Positions 15,996-24,851 of a DNA stretch of 62,740 bases are shown here, one piece after another; position 1 is the first letter of the stretch, and each line of letters starts with the position of its first letter. The DNA is from JBJKRF01 sp046704785. GTDB lineage: Bacteria > Chloroflexota > Anaerolineae > Anaerolineales > Villigracilaceae. A program made the translations under genes and the position numbers. Under the pieces are notes generated by a model. That model ran no database searches, was not told the DNA's origin, and saw only the letters and a list, made by a program, of their open reading frames with translations. The DNA is taken from contig JBJKRF010000034.1 in NCBI GenBank assembly GCA_046704785.1, positions 1 through 62,740 on the forward strand. The letters are read 5' to 3'.

Positions 15996-17129
15996 TCATT
16001 CCTTTTCCAGCACCGACCGAAAGGCCGCTTCGTAGCGCGCCGTAATGGCATCCTGGTCGAAAGCGCGGCTAAGTGCGCGGCTGCGCTCACTGGCCGCCTG
16101 CAACTTGCGTGGGTCCGAAAGCAACGCACGCAGCGCCTCCGTCAACGCATCCACGTCGCCGGTTGCGAACAAAAAACCGTTCTCGCCCTGTTGCACCAGT
16201 TCGCGGTTGCCGCCCGCTGCGCTCAACACCAGCGCCAGCCCCATGCCAAGCGCCTGGACGCCGACGACGGACAGCCCCTCCGCGCGTGAGGGCAGCACCA
16301 GGATGTCGCTACGTGTGAACCAGTCGAGGACGTGATCGGGGGTCACCCAACCCGGCAGCGTGAAACGCTCCGAGAGGCCGGCTTCCCGAATTTCGGCGGA
16401 CACCCGCTCAAGGAGCGGACCGTTCCCAAGCATGGCGCAGTTCCAGGGCAAGTCCTTCAGGCGGACGAGCGCACGCACCAGGTGCTCTGGGTTCTTTTGC
16501 TCGACGAAGCGCCCGGCAAAAATGAGGCGGGGCACGCCCTCCGGGGCCGGTGTGCGCGCCGGTAAGGCTGCCAGCGAAACACCGTTCGGAATAACCTGGA
16601 TCGGCACGTCATACTGTTTGTGGGCCAACGCGCAGGTGAACTGGCTGACGGCGATGACGCTGGCAGCCTTACGCCAGATCAGCGGTGTCAGTGGGCGCAC
16701 CCACTGGAACCAGCGGTCGGTCTTTTCGGGCACGCCGCCGGGCACATCGCCCAGGTGCACGGTCAGCACATAAGGCACGCCGGTCAGTTTTTGCAGAGCA
16801 TAGGCAGCCGCCCCGGCCGGGACGGCGAAATGGGCGTGTATCAAATCTGGTTTCCATGCGCGCACGATGGTCCTACTGCGCCACAGCGCGGCCCAATCAT
16901 AGCGCGCCATCTCGACGAACTCGGCGCGGAAAGCCTGCTGGCGGCTGGCCGGAATCCGTTCGACGCGCACGCCGCCAAGCACTTCCTCGCGGCGTAAACC
17001 GTCCAGGTAAGCAGTCAGGACGCGCACCTCGTGTCCACGGCGGGCGAGGCCCTGGGCCAGGTCGAGCGCCACCTGTCCGCCGCCGCCGCCGATGGGAGGA
17101 AATTCATGGGTCAGCACCAGGATGCGCAT
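15996..17129 (-). CDS. Glycosyltransferase family 4
   Basis: This 377-residue GT-B enzyme should transfer a sugar from a nucleotide donor to a lipid-linked acceptor on the cytoplasmic side. The N terminus has THEFPPIGGGGGQVALDLAQGLARRGHEV, a common GT4 start. The C-terminal donor domain has LIFAGRFVEQKNPEHLVRA, then LPSRAEGLSVVGVQALGMGLALVLSAAGG with the EGLSVVGVQA version of the E-x7-E motif, and GENGFLF. It begins 3 bases after a UPF0104 flippase-like gene, so the two are likely co-translated. The donor sugar cannot be assigned. Confidence 0.9.
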   Translation of the reverse strand: MRILVLTHEFPPIGGGGGQVALDLAQGLARRGHEVRVLTAYLDGLRREEVLGGVRVERIPASRQQAFRAEFVEMARYDWAALWRSRTIVRAWKPDLIHAHFAVPAGAAAYALQKLTGVPYVLTVHLGDVPGGVPEKTDRWFQWVRPLTPLIWRKAASVIAVSQFTCALAHKQYDVPIQVIPNGVSLAALPARTPAPEGVPRLIFAGRFVEQKNPEHLVRALVRLKDLPWNCAMLGNGPLLERVSAEIREAGLSERFTLPGWVTPDHVLDWFTRSDILVLPSRAEGLSVVGVQALGMGLALVLSAAGGNRELVQQGENGFLFATGDVDALTEALRALLSDPRKLQAASERSRALSRAFDQDAITARYEAAFRSVLEKE

Positions 17130-17132
17130 GCC

Positions 17133-18050
17133 TCAAGCTCCATCCGGTTCGTTCTCGGCCACGTCGCCCACCGCCTTTCCCAACCACAGGGCCCCCGGAA
17201 TGGTGACCACTACCGTCAACAGACGGGTGACCAGCGCCAGCGCGGAAGCCTGTTCGAGGCTGGCGCCCAGCGAGGCGTACAGGGTGGTATAGGTCACTTC
17301 ACGCAACCCGTAACCGTTGACCGAGATGGGCAGCACCGAGAGAAAATAGGTCACCGTCTGCACGCCGACCACCTGCCAGTAGGTAATGTGCATGCCGAGT
17401 TGACGGGCGATCAGATAAGTGGCGGCCATCGGCACCAGGTTCGACGGCCAGGCCACCAGGAAAGCCCACAAAAAAGCGGATGGATGGGCCGCCCACGTCC
17501 GAAAGGCGCCGGTGATCTTCGGAAAATAGCGGTCGAACCGACGTTGCAGCCAGTCTGGCAGCACGATGGTCACGGAAAGCAGCCTGCCAAGCGTCGTGCC
17601 GAAAACCAGAAAAGGCACCGGCAGCAAGCAAAGCATGGCGCTCATGTTGACGACGCGGTCCAACGCCACGGAACCAATCGCGATGGTCTTGCGACGGGTG
17701 TACGGGTAGACGCCCACCATACGGAATCCATCGCCGCCGATGGTGGAGGGCAAAAAGTTCGAGGCGAAAACACCGGCCCAGGCCAGTTTCATCGCCTGCC
17801 AGTAACTGACTTCCACCTGCTGCGCGCGTAACAGGATGTGCCAGCGCAGGGTGTTGATCATCTGCCCCAAGAAGTACAACGCCAACGCCAGCGCCAGCGC
17901 CCAAAGGGTAATCGCTGTGGATTTCTCCAGCACCGTGCGCCAGTCCTGGCGGACAATCAGCCAGATGAACAGCGCCGTACTGAGCAGCGTCCCGGCCCAG
18001 CGGACGAGCGTACCCAGGCTCTTCTTTTTCGTCGGTTCAGCGACAGACAT
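17133..18050 (-). CDS. Lysylphosphatidylglycerol synthase TM domain (UPF0104) protein
   Basis: This 305-residue membrane protein has about seven to eight segments and the family features GVFASNFLPSTIGGDGFRMVGVY (near residue 92) and LSVLPISVNGYGLREVTYTTLY (near 245). Members of this family are flippase-like proteins linked to lipids and glycans in many bacteria. A second member is encoded at 21064-21960 in the same cluster. It lies between the HPr-kinase-like gene and a GT4 gene with very short spacing. A role in moving or presenting a lipid-linked intermediate is inferred. Confidence 0.88.
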   Translation of the reverse strand: MSVAEPTKKKSLGTLVRWAGTLLSTALFIWLIVRQDWRTVLEKSTAITLWALALALALYFLGQMINTLRWHILLRAQQVEVSYWQAMKLAWAGVFASNFLPSTIGGDGFRMVGVYPYTRRKTIAIGSVALDRVVNMSAMLCLLPVPFLVFGTTLGRLLSVTIVLPDWLQRRFDRYFPKITGAFRTWAAHPSAFLWAFLVAWPSNLVPMAATYLIARQLGMHITYWQVVGVQTVTYFLSVLPISVNGYGLREVTYTTLYASLGASLEQASALALVTRLLTVVVTIPGALWLGKAVGDVAENEPDGA

Positions 18051-18059
18051 AGAGAAAAA

Positions 18060-19076
18060 TCAACCTACCAGTTTTTTCAGGGAAGGTAACAGCGCCGCGC
18101 GAACGTCCCCGGCGGATTTAGTATTGGGCAGAACCAGGCGATAGACCGGAATGTCGGCCAGCAGGTTTTCCAGCAAGGCTTTCTCGGCCTGCTTCCAGGA
18201 CTCCAACCAGGCGGCGTCCAGCGCACCGGCTTTGGATAGCAGCTTCAAGAAATGGCGCGCTTCGCCGAAGTTCATATCGAGCAATTCATCTGCCACGGCG
18301 CTCCGATCGTCCACGGGGGTCAAGGCGGCAGACGCGCCGCGTTCCAACAACAGGAGCGCCGCCGGGACGGCGCTATCGGCAATTGGCCTGCCGGGCCACA
18401 AACGCTGCGGCGCGAGGCGCACCGGCCATTTGACACGCTCACCGCTCCAGGCGCGCAAATGCCCGAAGAAAGCCAACCGGAAGCGTTCCGCGCCCGTCAG
18501 TCGGGAGGATAGCTCGGGCACCCAGTCCAGCAGGCTGAGATACAGGTGCGAGCGCGTGATGTACGCCAGGCTGCGCGCGCCGGGCTGCAGAAAGACGTAA
18601 TCGTCGGCGTGCAACTGCCACTCGTCGCCGCTGGACAAGACCAGCGAGGTGGTGGTGGTCTTGCCCGCGCCGCCTTTGCCGGTAAAGATCAGGCTCCGGC
18701 CCTGGCAGACGACCGCCCCGGCGTGCAGCAAGAGCGTCCCGTGTGTGGCCGAAAGAAACCGCAGCGAGGGATGGACCAGCATGTGATGGGCCATCGGCAC
18801 GGCATACGCGTTGCCGTTGACCTGCAAGTCGATCTGCGCCGGGGCAAGCGCAACCCGGTAGGCCCAATGCGCCAGGATTTTATGCGTATGGCGGGTAAAA
18901 CCACGCGGGGCCTCGGAGGCCATTCGAAACGTGAGGCGCGCACGGGGCAGGTCAGGCGCGGGCGGCCCGTCCACGCGGTGATGGCCGTATTCGGCCTCGA
19001 AAAAGGACTGCGCGAACGGTGAATCGCTCTCCGTTTCGACCACCGCCACATCGTGAAACCGGAATATGCTTCTCAC
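18060..19076 (-). CDS. HPr kinase-like P-loop protein in the polysaccharide operon
   Basis: This 338-residue protein has LLHAGAVV (about residues 116-123) followed by the P-loop GKGGAGKTT at 133-141, then DDYVFL. This order and the His before the P-loop resemble HprK-like serine kinases, which often sit next to other systems and are not true carbon-catabolite HprK. The C-terminal part contains Ala- and Leu-rich helices. The start is GTG at 19076, which overlaps the stop of the upstream membrane protein gene by four bases (GTGA). An ATG farther upstream would lie deep inside that gene. Phosphorylation of a cluster protein or sensing of a metabolite is a guess. Confidence 0.75.
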   Translation of the reverse strand: MRSIFRFHDVAVVETESDSPFAQSFFEAEYGHHRVDGPPAPDLPRARLTFRMASEAPRGFTRHTHKILAHWAYRVALAPAQIDLQVNGNAYAVPMAHHMLVHPSLRFLSATHGTLLLHAGAVVCQGRSLIFTGKGGAGKTTTTSLVLSSGDEWQLHADDYVFLQPGARSLAYITRSHLYLSLLDWVPELSSRLTGAERFRLAFFGHLRAWSGERVKWPVRLAPQRLWPGRPIADSAVPAALLLLERGASAALTPVDDRSAVADELLDMNFGEARHFLKLLSKAGALDAAWLESWKQAEKALLENLLADIPVYRLVLPNTKSAGDVRAALLPSLKKLVG

Positions 19077-21067
19077 TGACAGTTCCCTGATCCCAAACGC
19101 GGGGTGAGAAGCTCGATGTTGCTCTCGTCGGCGGTGATGACCGTCAGCGGCTGGTAATAACACAGCAGCGGCTGCGCCACGCGGAGGTTCCAGACGTTGT
19201 TTTCGTCGGCGAAAGCGCCCTCGTCTTTGATGTCCACATTCTGCTTGCCGGCCACGATCAGCGCAAAACGACGGTTCTTCAAATCGTCGTAGAAATGACC
19301 GAGATAGGCCTGGTTGTCCGACATCGCCATCTCCATCAGCATCACGGCTTCGTACTTGGGCACCAGCGGCACGTCCACGTCGTGGAAAGTCACCAGGTGG
19401 CGTTCGTTGATGAACAGCACCGGGCCGTGCTGCCCGGCCTGGTTGACGGCCTGCACGAGTTGCTCGTAAGCCTGGTGGTCAGCCTTCTGATTGAACTTCT
19501 CATAAGGTGACAGGGCCGGGACGAGGAAGATCAGCGGAACCAACAACGCCAGCGCGACGACCGGCCACGCCCCGGCGTTCCAGGTCGCCGAATCGGACTC
19601 CCCGGAAACTTTGTCTGCCAGAAAATAGGCCGCCAGCACCCCGACGAAGACCGCAAAAGCGTCCATGTTATGCAGGTCGCCGCCGCCGCCGATTTTGACG
19701 CTGACGACCAGCCCACCGGCGAGCAGCACCAGCGACATGGCAACCAACCCGATCCAGCGCAGGGGATGCAAGCGCGCCAGTTTGCCGCGCAGCGCCAACA
19801 TCAGTGTGACGATCAGCGGCCCACTGACGATAATGATGGCCGGCAGGATGCCCAACGGGTAGGAGTCGTTCGGCCACAACCGGTACCACAGCAACTGTGA
19901 AAAGAAGCTGGACGCAAAAGCCTCGGCGTTGTTCGCGTTGCCCGAAAGCGGGATATAAGCCGCCTGGGCGGCCAGCGCCGCGACCAGTCCGAGCACAGCC
20001 CACAGAACCGGCTGCGCCAGATAACGTCGCAGGCTGCGGTAGGCCGAAACGGGTTCTTCCATCAGGTAGAGCGCAATTGCTAACATGGCCGGCACAGGAA
20101 ACCAGTTCACACGGCTGACGCCAGCCCAGGCGGAGGCGAAGAGCACTGCTGCCAACGAGCGTTTGGGGTGTTTGGCCGAGACGAACAGCAACGGCGCGAA
20201 GATCATCGGATCGAGGTGATAGTAGACGCCCACCCGCAACAAATACAGGAAGAACCAGCCGGCGAAGAGCCAGCCAAGTATTTTTTTGAGCGAAAAGACC
20301 CGCCAGGCCAGCGCCAGTGCGGAGGCAGCGCTCAAGAGAATCCATAGCAGAACCTGCCACAAGCGGCTGGCCGTCAGCCCCAGGCCGGGGATCAGAAACG
20401 GCAAGGATTGCAGGAAATAGCGCGTGGGATGCAGCGTCGAAAGCGGCACGCGCTGTCCGTAGATGGCGGAGGCAAAATACAACGAGCCGTAATAATAGCG
20501 GCTCGATTCCGACCAACCCAACGACAGCGGGTAGGTGCTGACGGACTGGAAACGCAGGAACAACTCGTACGCGATCCCCAGCAGCACCAATGCAGCGGCG
20601 AATCCACCAACCCAGGAGGTTTGCAAAGCAACTTTGAGCGCCGCCGCTGCCAGCAACACCATCCACCACACGAACCAGTAAAACACGATCATGGTCAGTA
20701 CCGGGTCCTGTGTAGACTTCTTGATCACCTCGCCCACGTGCAACGAAAACTTGACGTAGGGCACCAGCGCCAGGACTCCGAGGAAAACCAGTCCCCCAAC
20801 GACCTGCCACAAACGCCCCTTCAACTTTTCGAGTTCGAGGAAAGCGATCAGCCGCATTGCGCCCCCTTTGCGCAGACGGAAGAACAATCCGACACAACCA
20901 GCCAGCACGCCCAGATAGAGCAGCAGCGCCAGCGCCCAGACCGAACGGTACAGGATGACCTGCAACTCGATCCAGCGGCTGATCGACCAGGCCAAAATCG
21001 CCAGGTTGAAGAAGAAAGTCAGGGCGAAGGTCGTCTGCCAGAACGTCGTCGAGGAAAACTTCTTCAT
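19073..21067 (-). CDS. Large polytopic membrane protein, GT-C-like, paralogue of 12008-13993
   Basis: This 664-residue protein has about 13 membrane segments and a soluble C-terminal region. It aligns over most of its length with the 661-residue protein at 12008-13993: GWSESSRYYYGSLYFASAIYGQ, GVSRVNWFPVPAMLAIALYLMEEP, QLLWYRLWPNDSYPLGILPAI, VSVKIGGGGDLHNMDAFA and EMAMSDNQAYLG. The pair must come from an ancient duplication. It lies between a UPF0104 gene (ATGA overlap) and the HprK-like gene (GTGA overlap), so it belongs to one translationally coupled operon. GT-C-type sugar transfer is inferred. Confidence 0.8.
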   Translation of the reverse strand: MKKFSSTTFWQTTFALTFFFNLAILAWSISRWIELQVILYRSVWALALLLYLGVLAGCVGLFFRLRKGGAMRLIAFLELEKLKGRLWQVVGGLVFLGVLALVPYVKFSLHVGEVIKKSTQDPVLTMIVFYWFVWWMVLLAAAALKVALQTSWVGGFAAALVLLGIAYELFLRFQSVSTYPLSLGWSESSRYYYGSLYFASAIYGQRVPLSTLHPTRYFLQSLPFLIPGLGLTASRLWQVLLWILLSAASALALAWRVFSLKKILGWLFAGWFFLYLLRVGVYYHLDPMIFAPLLFVSAKHPKRSLAAVLFASAWAGVSRVNWFPVPAMLAIALYLMEEPVSAYRSLRRYLAQPVLWAVLGLVAALAAQAAYIPLSGNANNAEAFASSFFSQLLWYRLWPNDSYPLGILPAIIIVSGPLIVTLMLALRGKLARLHPLRWIGLVAMSLVLLAGGLVVSVKIGGGGDLHNMDAFAVFVGVLAAYFLADKVSGESDSATWNAGAWPVVALALLVPLIFLVPALSPYEKFNQKADHQAYEQLVQAVNQAGQHGPVLFINERHLVTFHDVDVPLVPKYEAVMLMEMAMSDNQAYLGHFYDDLKNRRFALIVAGKQNVDIKDEGAFADENNVWNLRVAQPLLCYYQPLTVITADESNIELLTPRLGSGNCQ

Positions 21068-21960
21068 GCTTTCTCCGTCTGTGAGCCGTCCATGCGCGCC
21101 ATCACGCCCGGCAGGGTGGCCGCGCCCGGCAGGCTGGCCAGCATGTTCAGGATGCGCGAGATCAAGGCCGCCGTAGCACTGACCGCCACGCTCACACCGC
21201 CGATCTGTGAGTAGAGAAAGGTAACCGTCAATTCATTCAATCCGTAGCCATTGATCGAGATGGGCACCAGCGTGACGAAGTAGGCCAGGCTCGACAACCC
21301 GGCAATCGACCACAACGGCAGCGGATAGCCCATGCCGGAGAACAAAAAATACAGGGTGCCAAAGGTACACAAAATGTGCCCGACCGAAAACGCAAAAGCG
21401 CCCAACAGCGACAAGGGATGCTTCAGCCACAACGAAAAACTTTGCAGCGTGCGTTTGACGAAATCGCCGCCCTTCTCCCATAACCCGGCCAGGGCCAGGG
21501 CCTGCAATGGTCCGGCTTGGACGAGTTGGACAAGGCCCAGCGGGGCGGCGAGCGTCATGCCCACCATGTTGACCAGGCGATCTGCCGCGATGGAGGCCAG
21601 GCAAACCGGACGGTCGTAGCCCATCTGCATCGCGCCTGCCAAACGCACCACATCCCCGCCGACGGTGGTCGGCAGGAAGTTGTTGGCGAACAGCCCGGTA
21701 AAGGTCAGCATGAGCGTATCTTTGAAGGAAATGCGGATGCCGCCCGAACGCAGCAAGACGAACCAACGTCCGCTGACCAACAGCCGCGAAAGCACCGTCA
21801 GGCAGATGGCTGCCAACAGGTTCGTCAGCGGAATACGGGTCAGTGCGCCCACCATCTCATCCCAACGCTGCAAGAGCAAAAACAGCAGCAACGCCGCCGC
21901 CAACAGCGTCCCACCCAGCCGGATCAGCAATTGTCGATTGTTCGCCAGCCAGGCTCTCAT
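21064..21960 (-). CDS. Lysylphosphatidylglycerol synthase TM domain (UPF0104) protein
   Basis: This 298-residue membrane protein has the same family motifs as the product of 17133-18050: GLFANNFLPTTVGGDVVRLAGAM near residue 89 and VTLVPISINGYGLNELTVTFLY near 232. It has about eight hydrophobic segments. Its ATG overlaps the stop of the GT2 gene by four bases, and its own stop overlaps the next membrane protein gene. The repeated arrangement of a UPF0104 gene beside a large GT-C-like gene suggests that each GT-C enzyme may work with a flippase-like partner. Confidence 0.88.
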   Translation of the reverse strand: MRAWLANNRQLLIRLGGTLLAAALLLFLLLQRWDEMVGALTRIPLTNLLAAICLTVLSRLLVSGRWFVLLRSGGIRISFKDTLMLTFTGLFANNFLPTTVGGDVVRLAGAMQMGYDRPVCLASIAADRLVNMVGMTLAAPLGLVQLVQAGPLQALALAGLWEKGGDFVKRTLQSFSLWLKHPLSLLGAFAFSVGHILCTFGTLYFLFSGMGYPLPLWSIAGLSSLAYFVTLVPISINGYGLNELTVTFLYSQIGGVSVAVSATAALISRILNMLASLPGAATLPGVMARMDGSQTEKA

Positions 21961-22916
21961 TTCACTTCCTTGCCGCCGCGGATCAGCTTGCGAACCGTGT
22001 AGGTCGTCTTCTGCTGCGACTCGTGATAGGTGCGCACCAACAACTCGGCGATCAGGCCCATCAAAATGGACTGAAATCCCATGATGGCCGCCATGACCGA
22101 AATGATGAAGAGAGGCGAGGTCAGGATCTCGATCTGCAAGGTCAGTTTGCGCACAATCAAAAAGATCACGCCCAACAGCCCCATCAGGAACAGGCCGATC
22201 CCGCCGCCGCCGAACAGGTAGATCGGTTTGTTGGCGTAACGCGTCAGGAACTGTACGGCAATCAAATCCAAGACGACCTTGAGCGTGCGCTCCAGGCCGT
22301 ATTTGCTGCGCCCAAAGCGGCGCGCGTGATGGTGCACCGGCACTTCGACGATCTTCGCGCCCACTGCATTGGCGTAGACTGGAATGAAACGGTGCATCTC
22401 ACCATACAGGCGAAAGCCCGTCAGCGCCTCGCGCCGGTAAGCTTTGAGCGTGCAACCATAGTCATGTAAGTGAACGCCCGTTACGCTGGAAATCAGCCCG
22501 TTGGCGATATGCGAAGGCAGGTTGCGGGTCAGCGCATCGTCCTCGCGATCCCTGCGCCAGCCGCTGACCACGTCGTACCCTTCATCGAGTTTTGCCAGAA
22601 TCATCGGGATGTCTGCCGGGTCGTTCTGCAGGTCCGCGTCCAGGAAGACGATCACTTTGCCCTGGGCATGATCGATTCCGGCGGCGATGGCCGTCGTCTG
22701 CCCAAAGTTGCGGCGGAACTCCACCACCACCACATGCTGCGCATCCTGCACGGCCAACCGCGCCAGCGCCTGGTCGCTGCCATCGCTGCTGCCGTCGTTG
22801 ACGTAGACCACTTCCCACGAGCGTTCGAGCCCTGCCAGGGCCGTACAGATCGCCTCGTGCAGAATGGGCAAGCTATCTACTTCGTTGTAAACCGGGATCA
22901 CTACGGAGAGTTCCAT
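21957..22916 (-). CDS. Glycosyltransferase family 2, polyprenyl-phosphate type
   Basis: This 319-residue enzyme resembles DPM1/ArnC/GtrB proteins, which load a sugar onto polyprenyl phosphate. The GT-A domain has VVIPVYNE at residues 5-12, YVNDGSSDGS near 39-48, and a DADLQNDP metal site near 92-99. SGWRRDREDD and GCTLKAYRREAL follow. Two C-terminal membrane segments (about 230-255 and 265-290) anchor it. The product would feed GT-C enzymes such as the one encoded just upstream, whose stop shares a base with this ATG (TAATG). Confidence 0.92.
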   Translation of the reverse strand: MELSVVIPVYNEVDSLPILHEAICTALAGLERSWEVVYVNDGSSDGSDQALARLAVQDAQHVVVVEFRRNFGQTTAIAAGIDHAQGKVIVFLDADLQNDPADIPMILAKLDEGYDVVSGWRRDREDDALTRNLPSHIANGLISSVTGVHLHDYGCTLKAYRREALTGFRLYGEMHRFIPVYANAVGAKIVEVPVHHHARRFGRSKYGLERTLKVVLDLIAVQFLTRYANKPIYLFGGGGIGLFLMGLLGVIFLIVRKLTLQIEILTSPLFIISVMAAIMGFQSILMGLIAELLVRTYHESQQKTTYTVRKLIRGGKEVK

Positions 22917-24772
22917 TACTTCCTCCGAAACAAATACAAAGCCGAATCGCTCTGGCAGGCCGCCTGCGGCGCGGTGACGGTGACTTTCTCGTACCCGCCG
23001 GACAGCGTTTGCGCCAGCCAGTCATTCTCATTTAAGTCATGCGCGTCCACCAGCACGTAATCCGCCGCGTGAATCCACTGGGCGGCCAGCGACTGATTCC
23101 ACCAACCGTACTTCGCCAGCGCGTCGTCATCGCTGCCGATGCGGAACGAATACACAAGATGCAACTGCGCCGGGTAAATTCTGACCTGCGGCAGGTAGAG
23201 CAAGGTCACCGGCGAATAATCCGCCCAGTAAACGCGCGCCCCCGCCGGGATGACTTTCGCCAGTTGCGCGCCGGCTGCCTCGTAGCCGGACATGACGTTG
23301 GAGGCACAATCGTACGTATTGTACTCGCCTGCCAGCAAACGGCTGGGCGATAAAAGCGTTCCGAGCCCCAACAACAGGACGAAAGCCAGCGCCCCGTACG
23401 CCCCGCTGTTCTTCCTGCCCCACAACCATCTCACGGCGAGGAACAGCGCCAGCCCGAAAGCCAACGCGACACACACCGGGAACGCGGCATGGAGCGTGTC
23501 ATAGAGCAGGCCATACGCCAGACGGAACTTGTTCGCCACGATCTGCCACAGTTGTGCGCCGCGGAATCCGGGCACCGGCAGCGCCAGCAAACGCTTATAG
23601 AAAGAAGCCCCCAACAGGTCGGCGACGGTGCCCTCGGCGCTGTAAGCCATGCCACCCAGCAGGCATAACAGCGCCAGTCCGCCCGTCCAACGGCGCCAGC
23701 GGGGAACATCCCAACGCCAGGAAGGCAACGTCAGCGCCACCAGGATCAATCCAACACCCGCGTAGAACGACGTGTACGTTGGGAAGCAGAAGACACAGTA
23801 TTCGTTTCCCAGCGCCGCCCAGGCGTGCAACACGACGAATGCCAGGAACAAGAGCGAGAGAAAGACGGCTGCTTTGTATTGCGCGCCAGACTTCCAACGT
23901 TTGGGCCAGAGAATCCAGGCGGTCAGTGCGCCCACCATCGCCGCGAAGTGGAAGCGAAAAGCCAGGAAGAAGCTGGCCACGCGATAGCCCAACGGATTAT
24001 CGGGATTCCAGGTGGGCAGGTTCTTGGGAGGGAACCACGGCTTGAGAAATGGAAATGGCAACCACTTGGCCCATAATTGCAGGATGTTCGGCCAGTACGC
24101 CAGGTGCACGCCGCCAAACGTAAGCAACTCGCCCCCCAGCAGCCACAGCGCGGACGTCCAACCACGCGCCCAGAGCACGTACAAAGCCAGCAACGGCAAC
24201 AACAGCAGCAAATTGATACGCACCATAACCACCGCCCCGGCCAGGGCTCCGCTCAGGACCAGTTGCCAATTGGGACGCTCGTCACCCAGGCCGAAGAACA
24301 TCGTCCAGGCCAACAGGCAGGCCGCCAGCCCTTGCGAAGCAGCTTCGGCGTACATGCGCTCGGCTGCGGGATTCAACGCCAACGCCCAGACCACGCCGAG
24401 GGCGATCCAGCGCCCGCCCAGGCGACGCGCCGTCAGCCACAGGCCCAACGCCATAAACAGGTCGAGCAGCACGGCGAAACTGCGCCCGGTGCGTAGCCCT
24501 GCGCCAAAAAGCACCTGCACCCAGCCGGGAATCAGGAAAGCCAACGGCATCTGGTTCGTCCAGGGGCCATAGGCCTGAAAAGGCGTGTAACGCCCGCTGG
24601 CGAACAACCAGCCTTTGTAGAGATACAGCCCCTCGTCCAGCACGGAGAGCTGAATCTGGGCAAAATGCCAGGCCAGCGCCCCAAACACCAGGATTCCCAC
24701 TAGAGACAGAAAATCGGCCATCGCTGGCCGTTCTCTAAAGAATTGGGGAAAACCGCGGACGATGCGGGTCAT
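22916..24772 (-). CDS. GT-C-type membrane glycosyltransferase, PMT/ArnT-like
   Basis: This 618-residue protein has about 12 membrane segments and starts with a cytoplasmic helix. The loop after the first membrane segment contains SVLDEGLYLYKGWLFASGRYTPFQ, with the DE pair typical of the catalytic loop in GT39-like enzymes. A soluble C-terminal part has VYWADYSPVTLLYLPQVRIYPAQL. It likely uses the lipid-linked sugar made by the adjacent GT2 enzyme. The start is uncertain: ATG 24772 has no clear ribosome site, and another ATG lies 17 codons downstream. Confidence 0.8.
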   Translation of the reverse strand: MTRIVRGFPQFFRERPAMADFLSLVGILVFGALAWHFAQIQLSVLDEGLYLYKGWLFASGRYTPFQAYGPWTNQMPLAFLIPGWVQVLFGAGLRTGRSFAVLLDLFMALGLWLTARRLGGRWIALGVVWALALNPAAERMYAEAASQGLAACLLAWTMFFGLGDERPNWQLVLSGALAGAVVMVRINLLLLLPLLALYVLWARGWTSALWLLGGELLTFGGVHLAYWPNILQLWAKWLPFPFLKPWFPPKNLPTWNPDNPLGYRVASFFLAFRFHFAAMVGALTAWILWPKRWKSGAQYKAAVFLSLLFLAFVVLHAWAALGNEYCVFCFPTYTSFYAGVGLILVALTLPSWRWDVPRWRRWTGGLALLCLLGGMAYSAEGTVADLLGASFYKRLLALPVPGFRGAQLWQIVANKFRLAYGLLYDTLHAAFPVCVALAFGLALFLAVRWLWGRKNSGAYGALAFVLLLGLGTLLSPSRLLAGEYNTYDCASNVMSGYEAAGAQLAKVIPAGARVYWADYSPVTLLYLPQVRIYPAQLHLVYSFRIGSDDDALAKYGWWNQSLAAQWIHAADYVLVDAHDLNENDWLAQTLSGGYEKVTVTAPQAACQSDSALYLFRRK

Positions 24773-24775
24773 GGG

Positions 24776-24847
24776 AGAAATGCACGGGGAGGGCGGGCCG
24801 CTCGAAGTGGATACAGGCTGCGGGGAGCCTGCCCTCCGCCTGAGAGA
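24776..24847. other. Short intergenic segment with GC-rich inverted repeat
   Basis: Between gmd and the next gene are GGAGGGCGGG (about 24788-24797) and CCTGCCCTCC (about 24829-24838), which can pair over about 30 bases of loop. The structure lacks a T run and sits just after gmd in the minus direction. It could be a weak attenuating structure or a degenerate repeat. Confidence 0.3.
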
Positions 24848-24851
24848 AAAA

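Noticed and set aside
19668..20897. A 409-residue frame inside the 664-residue membrane protein
   Set aside because: It is a shadow frame without membrane pattern; the paralogy of the other frame is decisive.
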